A stretch of 64,000 nucleotides of DNA, from contig JAOTON010002089.1 of assembly GCA_034440635.1 (NCBI GenBank), positions 991,001-1,055,000 of the forward strand. Reading direction: 5' to 3'. Under the pieces are notes generated by a model. The model had not been told where the DNA came from and did no database searches. It saw nothing but the letters and a program-made list of their open reading frames with translations. This document shows positions 46,561 to 59,042 of the stretch, piece by piece. Within the stretch, counting starts at the first letter, position 1; every line of letters begins with the position of its first letter. The stretch comes from Lepas anatifera. Its lineage: Eukaryota > Arthropoda > Thecostraca > Lepadidae. The position numbers and the translations under genes are program-made.

Positions 46561-47861
46561 GTGTGGCCCCCACACACCCTGCATGTCAGTGGCCTCCTAC
46601 ATGTCCCGATTCGATGACCCAACTTAAGACAGCCAAAACATAGCCGTTGACTCATCAAGAACCGCCTCCTGTCATCATATGAGAGCCAACGGAGCTTCTC
46701 ACACTCGCCAAGGAAATGACTGCCACGACAGTACATACAGCCGGGTGGACCTGTCTGCGGGTTCACGCTTACAGCGTTTACCCTGTGCTGCCTCATGACG
46801 ACCCCACCACCCTGAGATTGTCTAGTCTCTGGGGCCCGCACCCCGTACACTGGGCTTTTCTTGATCCTCACTTCAGTGCTAACCAACTGGACCATGTCAG
46901 AGAATGTCGCCATGCGGCCGGACTGGTTCAGTTCATCAACGCGCTGCAGCCACCTGTTGACTAAATACCCTGGAAGTTTTTCCATAACATGCCTGAGAGT
47001 ACGCGGATGTTGAAACTCTGACATCTCCACATCAGACATGATGTTCTCAATCTCTACCAAGAAAATCTGGAACCTATCTAGAGCTTCAATGTCTGACTGA
47101 GGGACCCTTGGCCAAGCCCTAAGCTTCCCCAGCAACCTGTCAATCAACGCGAAGCGACTACCATATCGCTTTTCGAGCAAGCGTCTCGCAGCTTGGTATC
47201 CCCCTCCCCATATGTAAACAGCTGCTAACAAGTAACTTTGGCGTTCCAACCAGGTACTGATGTAGGAAGAACAAAAGTTCACCTTCGTCCTGGGTTTTTG
47301 TCGCTATCCTGGTATCAAAGCCTTCATGAAAAGCCTGAACTGTTCTACATCCCCAGAGAAAGGAGTGATCTCAGTGGGAGGCAGCAATGCCCTCTGGAAC
47401 TGAGCGCCCACAACTGTAGAGGGTCCCTGGACAGTATCCCTCTGCTCTCTATCTACTTTTACCCGCAAAGGCTGTAGAAGGGATTCATCAGTGTGACCTA
47501 ACTCCGCTAACTTTAGTTCCAGATCCAGTTGCTCTGATCTAGCTTGAACCCTGATTTGATCCTGCTCTGCTCTGGCTTTAATCCTAACTCTCTCCTCATC
47601 TAAACTCTGTTTCTCGCGCAAAAGTCGCAACTTGGTCAAAAGCAGCTGGGGGTTTGATGAACTATCCATCCCTGACGCAACTACCTCTTGAGAACTCTCC
47701 CCACAATCCCTCTGAACTACAGAACCCTCAGCTAACATAGCATCCCACAGACGTTCCACAAGTTCAGCCTTACGCCCGAAGAATCCAAATTACGACTCTC
47801 AAGCCGCTCCTGTAATTCTGAAGTCCTAAGCTTACTCAAATCCTCCTTAGCTGAGGCCATA
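46551..47861 (-). pseudogene. BEL/Pao Gag, frameshifted
   Basis: The ATG at 47861 opens MASAKEDLSKLRTSELQERL, a SAP-like helical start; the frame shifts near 47,770 and again near 47,290. The middle segment (to 47304) is coiled-coil-rich, with alternating Glu/Arg, ending in ITPFSGDVEQF, the usual DUF1759 opening. The last frame (47282-46551) reads through the DUF1759 region (YQAARRLLEKRYGS) into three Cys/His knuckles: CMYCRGSHFLGEC, CFGCLKLGHRIGTC and CRVCGGHTA. Knuckle residues are intact. Two shifts make it non-functional as written unless they are assembly errors. Confidence 0.9.
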
Positions 47862-48307
47862 ATCAAAATTACAATATAAACAAATGACAAAAATTACAAT
47901 CTAATCCAATGACAACTATGTGTACCAATTCCCACTTACCAAAAAAGAAGGTCTAAATACTAACTTGCTGCTACCCAAGATGAAAGACAGCTGCGACTTA
48001 CCAAAAGAGCCATAAAGGCAGACCAATCATGAAGTCCTGATACGATCCAAAAACTTACCCGATGGGGAAAGAATTCAATCCAAAATCCACTGAATGAGTA
48101 AACCCCAAATTAAAGCTAAGTTATACATATGGACTGAAAACCAAGGGGAAGCGCCAGCTGCCCCAACCCAAACCAGAAACTCAAGAATCCAGGAGAACTG
48201 AGTTACTGAAGGACATACCTATCAGGATGTCAACCCCAACTCCGAGCAGAAAATAAACAATCAGATCATGACTGCAAGTACACAAAAACAAGCACCTTAC
48301 CTATCAA

Positions 48308-48362
48308 AAACTACCCTACCTCTCAAAACTACCCTACCTACCAAAACTACCCTACCTAATGG
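48308..48362. repeat. 18-bp tandem repeat in the BEL leader
   Basis: About three units of AAAACTACCCTACCT with short spacers, in the untranslated leader between the 5' LTR and gag. Confidence 0.8.
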
Positions 48363-48575
48363 TTGACTTAACCTAACCATAACACAACCTACCAGGACTA
48401 CACATTTCACAATAACAATACACTATAATACACCTTATACACATTCACATTAAAAATAAGGTAGGCCACATCACCTCGTGCCATGTATCTGCCATGATGC
48501 TCCTCGATGTTGGCATCAGCTGCTCCCCCGTCCGGCGCGCTGTGGCGTCCAGTCTCCTCTTCCTCGCTCTTCAGC

Positions 48576-48593
48576 TCTGATGATCAGTCGCCA
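48576..48593 (-). promoter_or_regulatory. Possible tRNA primer-binding site of the BEL provirus
   Basis: Minus strand TGGCGACTGATCATCAGA begins about 12 nt after the end of the 5' LTR; TGGCGAC is a common start for BEL/Pao primer sites. Spacing and the tRNA partner are unverified. Confidence 0.35.
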
Positions 48594-48604
48594 TCAGCCG
48601 TAAC

Positions 48605-49871
48605 TGTAGAGTTTACCAGCCGCTCGCAGCCAGAAAAAAGCAGCATCGCCGCAGACTAGGTGTATTAAACCTTCAACCTGTTACTGAGGAGAGAACACAT
48701 ACGTCACCAACAAGTCGCCACAAACCCCGGTCCTGCCTGCCCACTGCCGCACCCTATATAAACATCTGAAGATGGCGTTACTGGCCATATCTCGAACCTC
48801 GAGCAAACAATAGATGGCGCCGATGCCACAATCCTCAAGTCGATAATAAACAGGTAGCAAAGTTCAAAGTAAACGAATGCACTATGAACATTTCTGGAGT
48901 CGAAATATCAACACGTCAAACTACTCTGAGCATTAATACACATGAAAAAATCTGTGTCATGACCGGCAATCGAAAAGCTCGAGTTATAAATACAATTCAA
49001 AAGCTAAACGTTTGTCAACGCAAGCTCAATTAAATTTACCGGCTGATGAGGCCTTCCAAGCTAAGCACGCCGGATGGGGAACTCCGCAAGCGGACTGACG
49101 TCGCCGCCTCGCCACTCCCACCATGTCACCAGCGCCCGCCGAAACCCGCACGGGCGCGCCTCCTGGCACATAATAAAAGCACCCTTCAAAAACCACTCAT
49201 CTCGCCACCTTCGAAAGCTGGAGTGATAATTATGCCACCAAATTACCAGCACCTTCGTGAACGTTGAATATCACTGCGCCATAAATAGCTACTGCCAATC
49301 ACACCCTGCCCGAAGTTACTAAAGCCTGACCAGCAAAAAGGAGATCTCGTGTCACTAATTCCACAATCAAGTCGCGATATTATATCCTCAAAATCAGTAC
49401 TTACATCTGCTCTGCTGGCAGGAAAACACACGCTTCCACGAGCGGCACTCTCTCCGCCGCTACCACAGATCGAAAGAAAGCGCCCCCTTGTGAGACCATC
49501 AGTCAACAACCACAGGTCACGTGACCTACATCTATATCCAAAATACGCTTATTATTCAAAAGAATACGAGTCTGAAACACAATAGCTACGAAATATGTTT
49601 TCACAATTCAATATCCGAAACTCAAAACTAATTGTACAAAACACCACGACCTATTTCGCTCACAAACAACAGAGCTTCCATTTACCGCGCATTTAGAGAT
49701 GCAGCATTCGTACCAGACTGTTCGTTCGATCCCATCAGAGCTGCAGTTATAAATCCAGACGAGGTTAGGCGCAGGCAGACAGGACGAGGATCTGCGGGAC
49801 TTAACCCGCGGCTGGAAGGGGGGCCACTGGCGCTCCCCCCGGACCCACTTAAACAGGCGAACGTACCTAAC
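48605..49871 (-). repeat. 5' LTR of the BEL/Pao provirus
   Basis: Counterpart of 38515-39778, about 99% identical by eye. On the minus strand it ends ACTCTACA. Its first base lies beyond the hAT insertion at 59611. The repeated octamer TACCTAAC (49864-49871, 59603-59610) is the hAT target duplication within the LTR edge. Confidence 0.88.
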
Positions 49872-50104
49872 CAGGGACGGCGGATTCCAGGGTGCAAGTG
49901 GTGCAGTTGCACCACTCGATTTTTTTCAAGTGGTGCAAAAGTATCTTTTTGCACCACTTGTTTTGGCTTTGTCCAGGAGGCGCCCCCCCAGGCCTCAGCC
50001 GGCGCCCCCGGCCGGTCAGAGAAAATCAAGCCTAATTACCGCCTACCTGAAGAGGTAGGATCCTCTGTGAAAAAGACATTTTCATACATGAATAACGCAC
50101 CTTG

Positions 50105-51385
50105 ACATCAAAACTGCGCCCTGGAAAGCAAAAGGCGCCCCCCTTGAGTAAAGGCGCCCCTCTGGATAGCATGGGCGCCCTTGAAAAGCGTAGGCGCCTC
50201 CTGGACAGCTGAGGCGCCTCCGAAGAAGAGAAACGGCGCCCCTAGATATCACATGCGCCCCCTGGTTAGCACAGGCACCCCTTGACAGCAAAAAACGCCC
50301 CCCCCGCAGAGAAAAGGCGCCCCCTGGACAACATAGGCGCTCTTTGATAAGAAAGGCGCCCCCTGGAGAGATAAGAGAGAACCCCCCCTCCCGAGAACAA
50401 CGGCGGCAGGGACGGCGGATTCCGCAGGAAAAGGGTGTGCAGTTGCACACCTTGAAAAAATGATGGTGTACAATAGTATATTTTTGCACACCTGGTTTTG
50501 ACCTCGTACGGAGAGGCCCTCACGGATTTGGGTGGCACCCCGGATTTTGCCGGCGCCCCCGGCCGGTCAAGAGAAAATCAGACACATCGCCTGTCTGAAG
50601 GGGTAGTACCCTCTGTGTAAAATAAAATACACTTTCAATTATGAATGGCGCCCCCTGACATCAAAGCTGGACCCTGGACAGCAAAAGGTGCCCACCCCCT
50701 TGAGTAAAAGCGCCCCTCTGGATAGCAAAGGCGACCTCTAGACAGCAGAGGCGCCCCTGGACAGAAAAAGGCACCCCCAATTGAGGAGTAACGACGCCCC
50801 TGAATAGCATAGGCGCCCTCTGGTTAGCACAGGCACTCCTGTACACTAAGAGGCGCCCCCTCCCCCATAGAGCAAAGGCACCCCTCTGGATATCATAAGC
50901 TCCCTTTAATAGCAATCGCGCTCCCTGGACAGCAGGGGCGCCCTCTGGATAGGATAGGCGCCCCCAAAACAGCAAACACGCCCTTTGATACCAAAAGCGC
51001 CCCATGGACAGAACACACCCTCTGGATAGCATAGGCACCCCCTCGATGGCAGAGACGCCCCTAAAGAAGAGTAACGGCACCCCGGGATAGCATATGCGCC
51101 CATGGTTAGCACAGGCACCCCTGGACAGCAAAAGGCGGCCCCCGCCCCCTGAGTAAAGGATCCGGGTCTCTGGATAGCATAGGTACCCCTGGATAGCGCA
51201 GGCGCCTCCTGGACAGCAGAGACGCCTCCGAAGAAGATCAACGGCGCCCCTTGATATCATATGCATCCCCTGGTTAGCACAGGCATCCCTGGATAGCAAA
51301 AGGCGCCCCCCCCGAGAGCAAAGGCGCCCCCTCTGGAAAGAATAAGCACCCATGGATAGGAAAGGCGCCCCCTGGAAAGGACAGC
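50105..51385. repeat. Irregular minisatellite with GGCGCC cores
   Basis: Dozens of units of about 20-35 bp built as GGCGCCCCCTGGACAGCA or GGCGCCCCTGGATAGCATA with variable spacers; interrupted at 50407-50640 by another end of the same hAT family. A few related units recur at 59490-59570 beside the right end of the 9.7-kb element, so the array probably once spanned the shorter ancestral element. Minus-strand open frames through it (up to 243 codons) are by-products. Confidence 0.85.
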
Positions 51386-51663
51386 AGAACATTTTTTAAG
51401 GAAAACTCAGTGGAGGGGGGCGGTGGAGATTTTCATGTGCTGGCCATTATAATGTCTTCGGGGGATCGAACCCCCATTTGGAGGGGGGCGTTAATAAAAT
51501 TTAGACGTGCTAGTGTTAAAAAATGTCTCCTAATTTTTGTTATTCCATATTCTAAGGATTAGAGATGCTGCCCAGGACTGCAGGTTTTTTTCAACGGAAA
51601 AAGGCCAAACCGGGTTTGCGAAAAGGCCAAAAGGTTGAAATTGTATTTGCACTAAAAAATCTT

Positions 51664-52017
51664 GTTTTTTTATAAATTTCGTCCAAGTTCTTCCTAGTAC
51701 GGCTGTTGGAGTCTGAGTCTCATTAAAGTCCTCAAGGGACTTGTCACGGAGACCCCGACCCCACCACCCGAACGAGTAACGCCCATAATGAAGGGTTGAT
51801 TTAGAAGCCAAAGTTTAACCTCCCACAAAGCACAGGGATGGCCGCCTCGCTCAGGTCACCCTCTCATCAGTCAGTTGCCAGCCGACCTACGTCGGGCAAA
51901 CGATTGAGCGCCGGAGCGTCTCAGGGGAACCGATCTCAAGCCTGGACATGCCCTGCCACTGCATGATTCTCAGCAGCGGGCCGGAGCCCGACGCTCTACC
52001 AACCGAGCAACCGGGGC
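51664..52017 (-). mobile_element. tRNA-derived SINE, copy 2
   Basis: Same structure as 29668-30022: minus-strand head GCCCCGGTTGCTCGGTTGG, B-box-like GAGATCGGTTCCCC region, central CCGACGTAGGTCGGC block and tail CTTGGACGAAAT. Confidence 0.85.
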
Positions 52018-52378
52018 GGCCAAATGGCCAAATAAATACCACAAAAGCCATATTTGAGGCTAAAACGAACCCTACCGGGTGTCATAAACCCACAGAAAAA
52101 GGACAGAGCACTCTTGTATCACTGCAGTGAACAGTGCACTGTATAAAACTAAATGTTGATAATTTGATATTGACTTGACGATATATTTTTAGCACACTGT
52201 CCATCTCATAAGAAGGCAGGAGTCCCCTTCCAATCCCGTGTGGCGACCCAATTATTTTATCCACATAACTAAACAATTTGTTAGCATCATCAATTATCTT
52301 GGCCGCACCACTCCCCGCTAACATTTGATATCTTCCTGCTTTTTCTGTGAATTGTTTGCTCTTGAACAGTGACGGATC

Positions 52379-52653
52379 CATAGGCAGATCCAGGATTGCC
52401 AATCGGAGGGGCGCACCTTCCCGGGGGCGCCATCCGGAGCAGGGGGCGCCACTTTTGACCGGGAAAACCTACCAGGTGGGCGTAAAATCCTATCGGTGAG
52501 CACCGATTTTCGCATCCTGGGGAGAGTGGGAAGCGCCACTTCAGGCGAGTGCCATCGACCTTTCAGGGGGGCGCCGTGACCATTTCAGGGGGCGCCGAGG
52601 ATCGATCGGGGGCTGCATCTGCCCCTCCCCTTTGCCCCCTGGATCCGCGTATG
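52379..52653. mobile_element. hAT-like short element, 275 bp, inserted in another hAT end
   Basis: Ends CATAGGCAGATCCAGG and CCTGGATCCGCGTATG. Flanking octamers GACGGATC and GGCGGATC differ at one base. They themselves belong to a CAGTGACGGATC hAT-type terminus starting near 52367, so one hAT element has landed in the tip of another. Related to 21728-21947. Confidence 0.65.
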
Positions 52654-52661
52654 GGCGGATC

Positions 52662-53640
52662 TAGAATTTTAGTAAGGTGGGGGGAACGCGGAGCCTCAAA
52701 GTGGGCACTTTACCATCAACTTTTCACCCAAAGGGCGCCCATGGTATTCGGTTTTCGGTTGCCGTCATTTTGGTGGATCGTATTTTTAACAACGTCCTAT
52801 CCCACCCTCTCCCAGCCATAACAGTTTGTACCAGCCAAGCAAGATGCCTATTTGGGGTGATATTTGAAACAATGAATTGCTAAACAGTTCAGGCCACACT
52901 TTTTTCGGCACCTCTTGAAAAATCTGTAACTGCCACTAGGTCATGGAGAAATTCAAGACACTTGGGAAGATGCAACAGCTGAACATAAAGGTATATATCT
53001 GAGGATTTTTCTATTAGTGAAGAGGGGTTAAGTTTATTTTAATATCAAATATGATAAGCATCATTTTGCCTTTCCACGTGGCCAAGATTCGTAAGATAAT
53101 GGTGAGAGGACATTGAAAATAATCACAGCGAGTGTGAACCTGGCCTGTGAGCTGTCCAAGAAAATTATCTCAGCGGAAAAGCTTTTAAGTTGTAGGAAAC
53201 ACAAACCGGACTTAAACCCACATTATTAATTGCTCCTAAAAAATAATGTTTGAACCAGATGGCAGACTCAAGGAGATATAAGGGAAGTTGAAACGTTAAG
53301 ATAAACACAGAATGAAGTATGTGGGCATTTTCCATCGACCTTTATCTATATTCTTCAATTCATCAGCATGGGAGAATTGCTCTTGTGCGTGAAATTTCGG
53401 AGGTGTTAAGAGAATTTCGGTAGCCATGTGATTGAATGCTGAAATAGATCATGCCATAGGCATGTGTGATTTGTGACATAAATGGGCCCTACTAGAATAA
53501 AAAGAAAACAGTTTCAACGTGTCCAAGTACTCTATTGATAAACTGATAACTTTTTTTCGTTTATTGGCTGTAATTTGCGCGTTTAATGATCATGTGCAGT
53601 GTTCAGATCGAAGTGAAAAGACCATTCAGATTGATAAAAC
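52662..53640. other. Unassigned DNA
   Basis: No recognised element; AT-rich. Confidence 0.35.
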
Positions 53641-55150
53641 GAGTATATTTTGTCACTGACCATCCACTTATACCATCAACCATCGCCTTCAGATCAAGTT
53701 CAGGACTCATTTAAGAGAAGAGGTGAGCGTGCACTGTGCATGCCCAAATCGAGACACAGCCGCCCTCCCGATGGACAGACCGCGCAGAAATACGTCCTAG
53801 TCGCGTTTGATTTCGCGCACGCGTACGACGTAGTGGACCACCACCTGCTACGCGTTCGCCGGCTGTAGATGGGGCTGTCAAATTGCACGGTGGCCTGGAT
53901 TTGGCAGTGACTACGGGACCGAAGAGTCCAGGTGGAACTAAATGGTGTGCTTTCCAGTGAGCGCATTTTTCCAAACTGGCCTGCCGTAAGGAAGTGTCTT
54001 ATCGCCAGTTTTATTTTGTATGGGCAGCTCGGCTGGTAGACGCACTCTGCGCGGTTCCCGGATGCTCCCCTACATGTACGCCGATGATACGGCGGCTCTC
54101 TGCACGGGCAACAACATCCAAGTCGCCAAGGACCGGGGGCAATAAAGCTGCTGCTGGCACCCTCATGAAGTGGACCCGACAGCACAAAATGGTGGTATCA
54201 GGAGCCAAGATCCAAGTACTGGTGATGTCCCAGTGGGCCAGAGACGCCGATCCCTTCAATTTTAAGGTCGACGGGAAGTCTGTCACTGCTGGAGACACCC
54301 TACAGCTACTTGGCGTCACCATCGATCGGCTCCTCCATTTCGGTCCACACTGTAAGAGACTGTGGGAGAAGGTCCACCCCCGCATCTCCCACCTACGTCA
54401 ACTGTCCGGCTGCAACTGGGGCTGCACGAACAGCACCTCCGAACCGTCGCTACTGGCTACGTGAGAGGAGCGATGGAGTAAGCGGCCGCAGCGTGGCTCC
54501 ACGCCACACCGCCATTTCATGTCGAGCTGCTGGAACGCAAAATGAGAGCGTCGGCGCGTATCATCACAGGATGCACCCACTCCACTCCCAGCCGAGTTAA
54601 GACTCCCCGCGTAGCGGCCAGAAGGAGGGTACTCGCGACCCGACTGCTGGTGAAATTCCATACCCTGCCGCCTGAAGACCCTCTGTGAAGACGTGCGGAG
54701 GCGACAGCGCCCTCTCGACTCTCCTCGGTGACCGGGTGGCGGCAGGTGGGCAAAGACATGTGGGATCAAGCAGGCATCTCCCTCCCCATCGAGTCTTTCC
54801 TTCCTCGACGTCTTCCACTGTGGGTATCAGGAGAGTGAGTCACATTTCAACTAGACGTGGGCCCACTGACATCAGGAGCGCCACCTGTCCGGAAGAAGCG
54901 AGTAGCTCTCCCCCACCTCGCTTCCCTGACTCAATGTGCCACATGGGTCTGGACCGACGGGTCAGTGCACGGAGGGGTCACGAGCGGGGGGAGCTGGGTC
55001 TTCATCGAGTCACCAGACAGAGCCCAGCATGAGCTCAGGCGACCAGCAGGCTCGCTCTGCTCGAGTTTTCAGGCTGAGATGGTAGCCATCCAAACTGCCT
55101 GTGTCTTCCTACTGGACTAATCAGTGCACACAGAAGATTCAATCATCTTC
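53641..55150 (+). pseudogene. Non-LTR retrotransposon reverse transcriptase-RNase H remnant
   Basis: Reverse transcriptase motifs in order but in several frames: LVAFDFAHAYDVVDHHLL (motif A, Asp at about 53809), a degenerate block with RRVQVELNGVLSS and GLP before GSVLSP, then YMYADDTAAL with the YADD box at 54077-54088, then AGDTLQLLGVTID. Toward the end, VWTDGSVHGG (about 54950) and FQAEMVAIQTA are RNase H motifs with its first Asp and Glu. Order and the RNase H place it with RNase H-bearing non-LTR clades (I/R1-like), not the LTR elements. Multiple stops and frameshifts; 5' part and 3' tail missing. Confidence 0.85.
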
Positions 55151-55712
55151 AGCATGGCCTGCCAAGGTGACGACGCATTATAGAAATAAAATGGCTTCAA
55201 TGTCTGCAGATAAGACAGCAAATCGGTAAAAATCGCAAACTTCCTCACCATCAGCTTAGACACCTGGTCCAAACAGCAAAAAAATGGAGTACAGCTCTGA
55301 AGTAAAAATGGATCCTTCGTAAGGCAAACTAGAAAACTTCTCAACATCGTCACCAACAAATGCACACCCTGTGCCATTGTCACTTTCTTTTGCAACCGTC
55401 TATATAGAAACAGACATGGTTTTCGAACGGCTCCGCAAGCAAGTTCATAAATTACTGGCGCGTCGGCTCAGGAGGCAAATTTTTGCTTTGTTGGCGTAGG
55501 TTGTGTTCGTGTTAACTGTCGAGATGAGCTATGGTTCAATAACAGCTGCTTCATGTGGTTCGACGAGATTGCTGTCGATACCAGCCTGTGCCAGCCAGGC
55601 ACAGACTCTCACTTCCTGGTGACGGGTTGCAAAACGCGAGCCACTGTCTATCTGACTGAGGTAGGCGTCGCCAAAAAAATGTTTGGTATGTGGGGCGTGT
55701 TGGTGACTTATT
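55151..55712. other. Unassigned DNA
   Basis: Follows the RNase H remnant without recognisable coding. A long minus-strand frame extends from the H element into this stretch but has no motif support. Confidence 0.35.
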
Positions 55713-55716
55713 TTAA

Positions 55717-56164
55717 AGGGAACGTGGCACCTTGGTAAAATCCTGGAATTTTGTGTAATTAGGCGTACTTTTAGCCGAAAATAATGAAACCACTCATGAT
55801 TTCTCTGAAAATGTACAACAAGCTCAATGCTTTTATTTTTAAAGTACTCCTCTAGAAAAATGAATAAGTATCTGCCTCTGGATGATGTCATGATCTGGCA
55901 ACCACTACCATACTCGAAACACTTCAAGGGCTTCGATTGGCTGATGCTCATCGTGATGTCAGCATATGTCGTCACACCAGCAGCTCACAACAATGGCCGC
56001 CTGGCGAGAGGTACATCAGAGGTACATTTCGGGTAGGTTTTAGTTTTTTTCTACGGAAAAATCGAGTTCCAAGACCAATGATATATAGAGCATCTGGTTT
56101 TCCGATTTGCTTTACAACTTGGCTATCTCAGTTAAAATCACGTTCTAAAGGTGCCACATTCCTT
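55717..56164 (-). mobile_element. Family-H TTAA-flanked element, intact reference copy, 448 bp
   Basis: TTAA at 55713-55716 and 56165-56168; ends AGGGAACGTGGCACC and GGTGCCACATTCCTT. No hairpin of the G-run type and few half-sites, so a different family from the A-F elements. Its internal TTAA at 56132-56135 is the empty counterpart of the site occupied by copy C at 37.4 kb. Confidence 0.75.
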
Positions 56165-56498
56165 TTAATGGCTTAATGCAAAGCGAGTATCTTACTGCGC
56201 ATTTGTAGCGGTATTTCATTAATTTCCACTAGCATGCTTATTATGGGTGAAGCTTGGAACGCTCCTGTTACTATTCTGATAGCGAGATGACGGACATATC
56301 GATAATCTTTTTCGCGGACTAAGGAGTGGCCTCATACGCAACCCCGGTCTGCGACCTGGGATAACCCCCCACCGGCGCAGGAGAGCCGCATGACAATGTG
56401 CTGAAATCAACTATATTTCATTCTCAATGTATCTCTTTATAAGCCTGTAGGTCAGTGCCATCATTCTTTTCTTTGAAATAAATAGTAAATATCCCGCA

Positions 56499-56572
56499 GT
56501 CAACCCCGGATTCGACCCGCGCACCCCTCCTCACGAGACTGGACCTCTAACCACTAGACCACTGCGCCACAC
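56499..56572 (-). repeat. tRNA-like segment, probable SINE head
   Basis: Minus strand GTGGCGCAGTGGTCTAGTGG carries an A-box-like GTCTAGTGGTTAG; GGGTCGAATCC is an excellent B-box. The ends do not form an acceptor stem with each other, so a tRNA-derived SINE or pseudogene fits better than a working tRNA gene. Confidence 0.5.
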
Positions 56573-58197
56573 TGTACCGACTCCCACTAACCCTACACCT
56601 GTGACCCGTCAGGAGGTCACTGGCCGGTATCACGCAATCAAAACGATGCCGTGATCGTGGCGCCGGGTGCTGTGTTCGTACAGAAAAAGGCATGGTATAA
56701 AGCTGCTTCTAGAAGACGAACCAAACATTAGATTCGCCTAGAATCACTTGTATCGGCGACCCAGGACCCTAAGCTAGCTTTATGCCAAATTGCATCCACT
56801 TCCATTCATTTTGAGGACTTGAAACCATGGTGAGAAGCAAACATGTTCCGAGAAATTTAGCTCCTTGAAATACCCTTTCGGACGAATTACTCGAAAGCCG
56901 TTGGAGATAAGTGGGTAGTGTAAATGAATTGAATGACTGCAATTAATTTTCCTATTCAGCCATGTCAATTCTGAGCTTGTGAATGACATGTGCTCTGAAC
57001 CGACAAGCTGCAAATAAAAGGTTTTCTACTAAAATTATATTTATACGTATAAGACAATGAATTTTATTATCACGATATCCATCTCCGAATATTATCAGGC
57101 GGAAGCAATGTTCTTTCATTATTTGAAATGAAAAGTCAAATCGGCGCATTAGATCGCGAGAGATTAAGATTTAAATGAAATGAGCAAAAATGTAGTCCTC
57201 CGGCAAAATGGCAAAAACTAGGTCAGAATTTTACGTTTTCCACTGGAAACTATGCCTAAGCACAAGAAAATTGACGTAGCTGCCTCCACGTGGCTGTCTT
57301 TAAACTAACTGAAGCGTGCCTTCTGACATTTCGAGCTTACAAGTCGGCTGTAAAATTTCAATATCTTTTTGCTTGTACTATAAATACTGCGTTTTGGCGT
57401 CATAAATATTGTCGGACCAGTTCGAACTTTTTTCATAGGTGGCCTTGTTGCTTATTCAAAAGGAGGAAAATTTTTAAGTTCGTCGCTTAAGAAATAAAAA
57501 TGATAAAAATGCAAAATTGAAAACATTTGTTCCAAAATTTCTCAAAAACTATTCTGAATTTAAATTCGGGGGCCTTAGTTTGGGCGTCTAGCGTAAAAGG
57601 GCAATCACCCTACACAATTGCAGAGCCCTGGTATCAACTGTCAGAACCGCCAAACGGCCAGAATAGAGCCTCTTGAGAAATCTCAATCCGCTTCGCTCCA
57701 TGGATTTCGTCATGCGGCTCTGACACAGCCGTACTCGATCTTCGGACGAATAAGTGATCTATACAGCATAAGAAGCTTATAACGTAGAGTATAACAATGA
57801 GCGTATAACGTGCGCATAACGTATATATAGGCGATAAGCGTATAACGTGTATAGCATGAGAAACATTTCTCCATCTGCACGGTATCTCGTCCTCGTCAAC
57901 ACCTTCAGTATTTTTAGCGTATCGAAACATTTTTTTGCGGAAATCCTTCAGGTGTGGCACATATGAAAGCCTATCGAGTGTGAGCCTGATAAATCTGGTT
58001 GCTGCTACAACGTCGCTCGGATTTCCGCGAATTTACAAAATCGGGCATTCAGTCTCAATGTCTATTATAAAAGTGCATGCACTATGTCTTTGAACTTGAA
58101 AATTTCAGTCCATTGCGTGTGATCCATTGCTGCAATATGTCAAGGCCAAGCTGCAGCCGCCTCTGCGCAGCTGCTGTAGTAGACACCAGGGCATATT
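56573..58197. other. Unassigned DNA
   Basis: AT-rich. A short imperfect repeat of GCGTATAACGT occurs at about 57780-57855. No genes recognised. Confidence 0.35.
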
Positions 58198-58201
58198 TTA
58201 A

Positions 58202-59042
58202 CACGCGCATTGACGGGGGTCTGAGCCACCTTTCGCATTGACGGGGGCGGGTACCCGCCCCCCCTAAGATCTCGAGAACCACGGTAGGTAGCGAAAAACG
58301 GTAAACGGCGTTGGGCTGCCCATCCACTTCTCCATCGAAAACATTTGGACCATTTTTTTGTCAGGTCACATTTAAGGTCACGAGAGGTCAAAACATGCCC
58401 GTCATAGGGATAACATGTAAAATTCAGTTTTTCGGGCATTACATCTGAACAAGTAAAGATAGAGCAAAACGACTTCAACCATATGAATCCTCTTAACAAG
58501 CCGAATCGAATGATATATAATTTGACCTTGCTAGGTCAAAACAAGGATTTGACCTGACCTGAGGTCAGGTCAGGGTCAAATTATATAAAATGCATATCAT
58601 TAGAACCGCACATCCCTGGCGAGTCTAATGCAGCTAAAATAAATGCTCTATCACCATCCGTTACTGAGTTATTCCGTAAAAACCATTTTTCCCATGTATT
58701 TCCAATGGAGAGGTCATGCCTCGTACCTGACCTTAGGTCATCGATATCAAAAATACAGGAACATATGTTAGAGAACTCGGTAGGGCCATTATGTGATATG
58801 AGTTTCAATCGGATAAGTTCACCCTGCTCCGACTTATGCTATCTTGAACTTTTTTGAGGTCGGGTCACTTGACCTGTACTGGTGACCTGACCTGAGATGA
58901 CCTAACCTTAAAATTTTCACAGAAGTTGTAAAAATAATGAGGGAAAAGGTATACCAAGTACGGCGGCGCTACGCGCCGCCGTTTTTCTGCTATCTCCGAA
59001 AAACCCGAGGGGGGCGGGTACCCGCCCCCGTCAATGCGCGTG
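58202..59042 (+). mobile_element. Non-autonomous TTAA-flanked element, 841 bp (copy D)
   Basis: TTAA at 58198-58201 and 59043-59046. Same family and orientation as copy C, alignable throughout, with GGGCGGGTACCCGCCC hairpins near both ends. TGACCT clusters at 58545-58580 and 58860-58905. Confidence 0.8.

Noticed and set aside
50661..51392. 243-codon minus-strand open frame
   Set aside because: Lies wholly in the GGCGCC minisatellite and encodes unit-length repeats; no coding evidence.
55529..55975. 148-codon minus-strand protein
   Set aside because: Overlaps the non-coding family-H element and reads across its TTAA boundary.
56499..56572. Functional tRNA gene
   Set aside because: Good A- and B-box-like segments but no pairing acceptor stem; more likely a tRNA-derived SINE or pseudogene.
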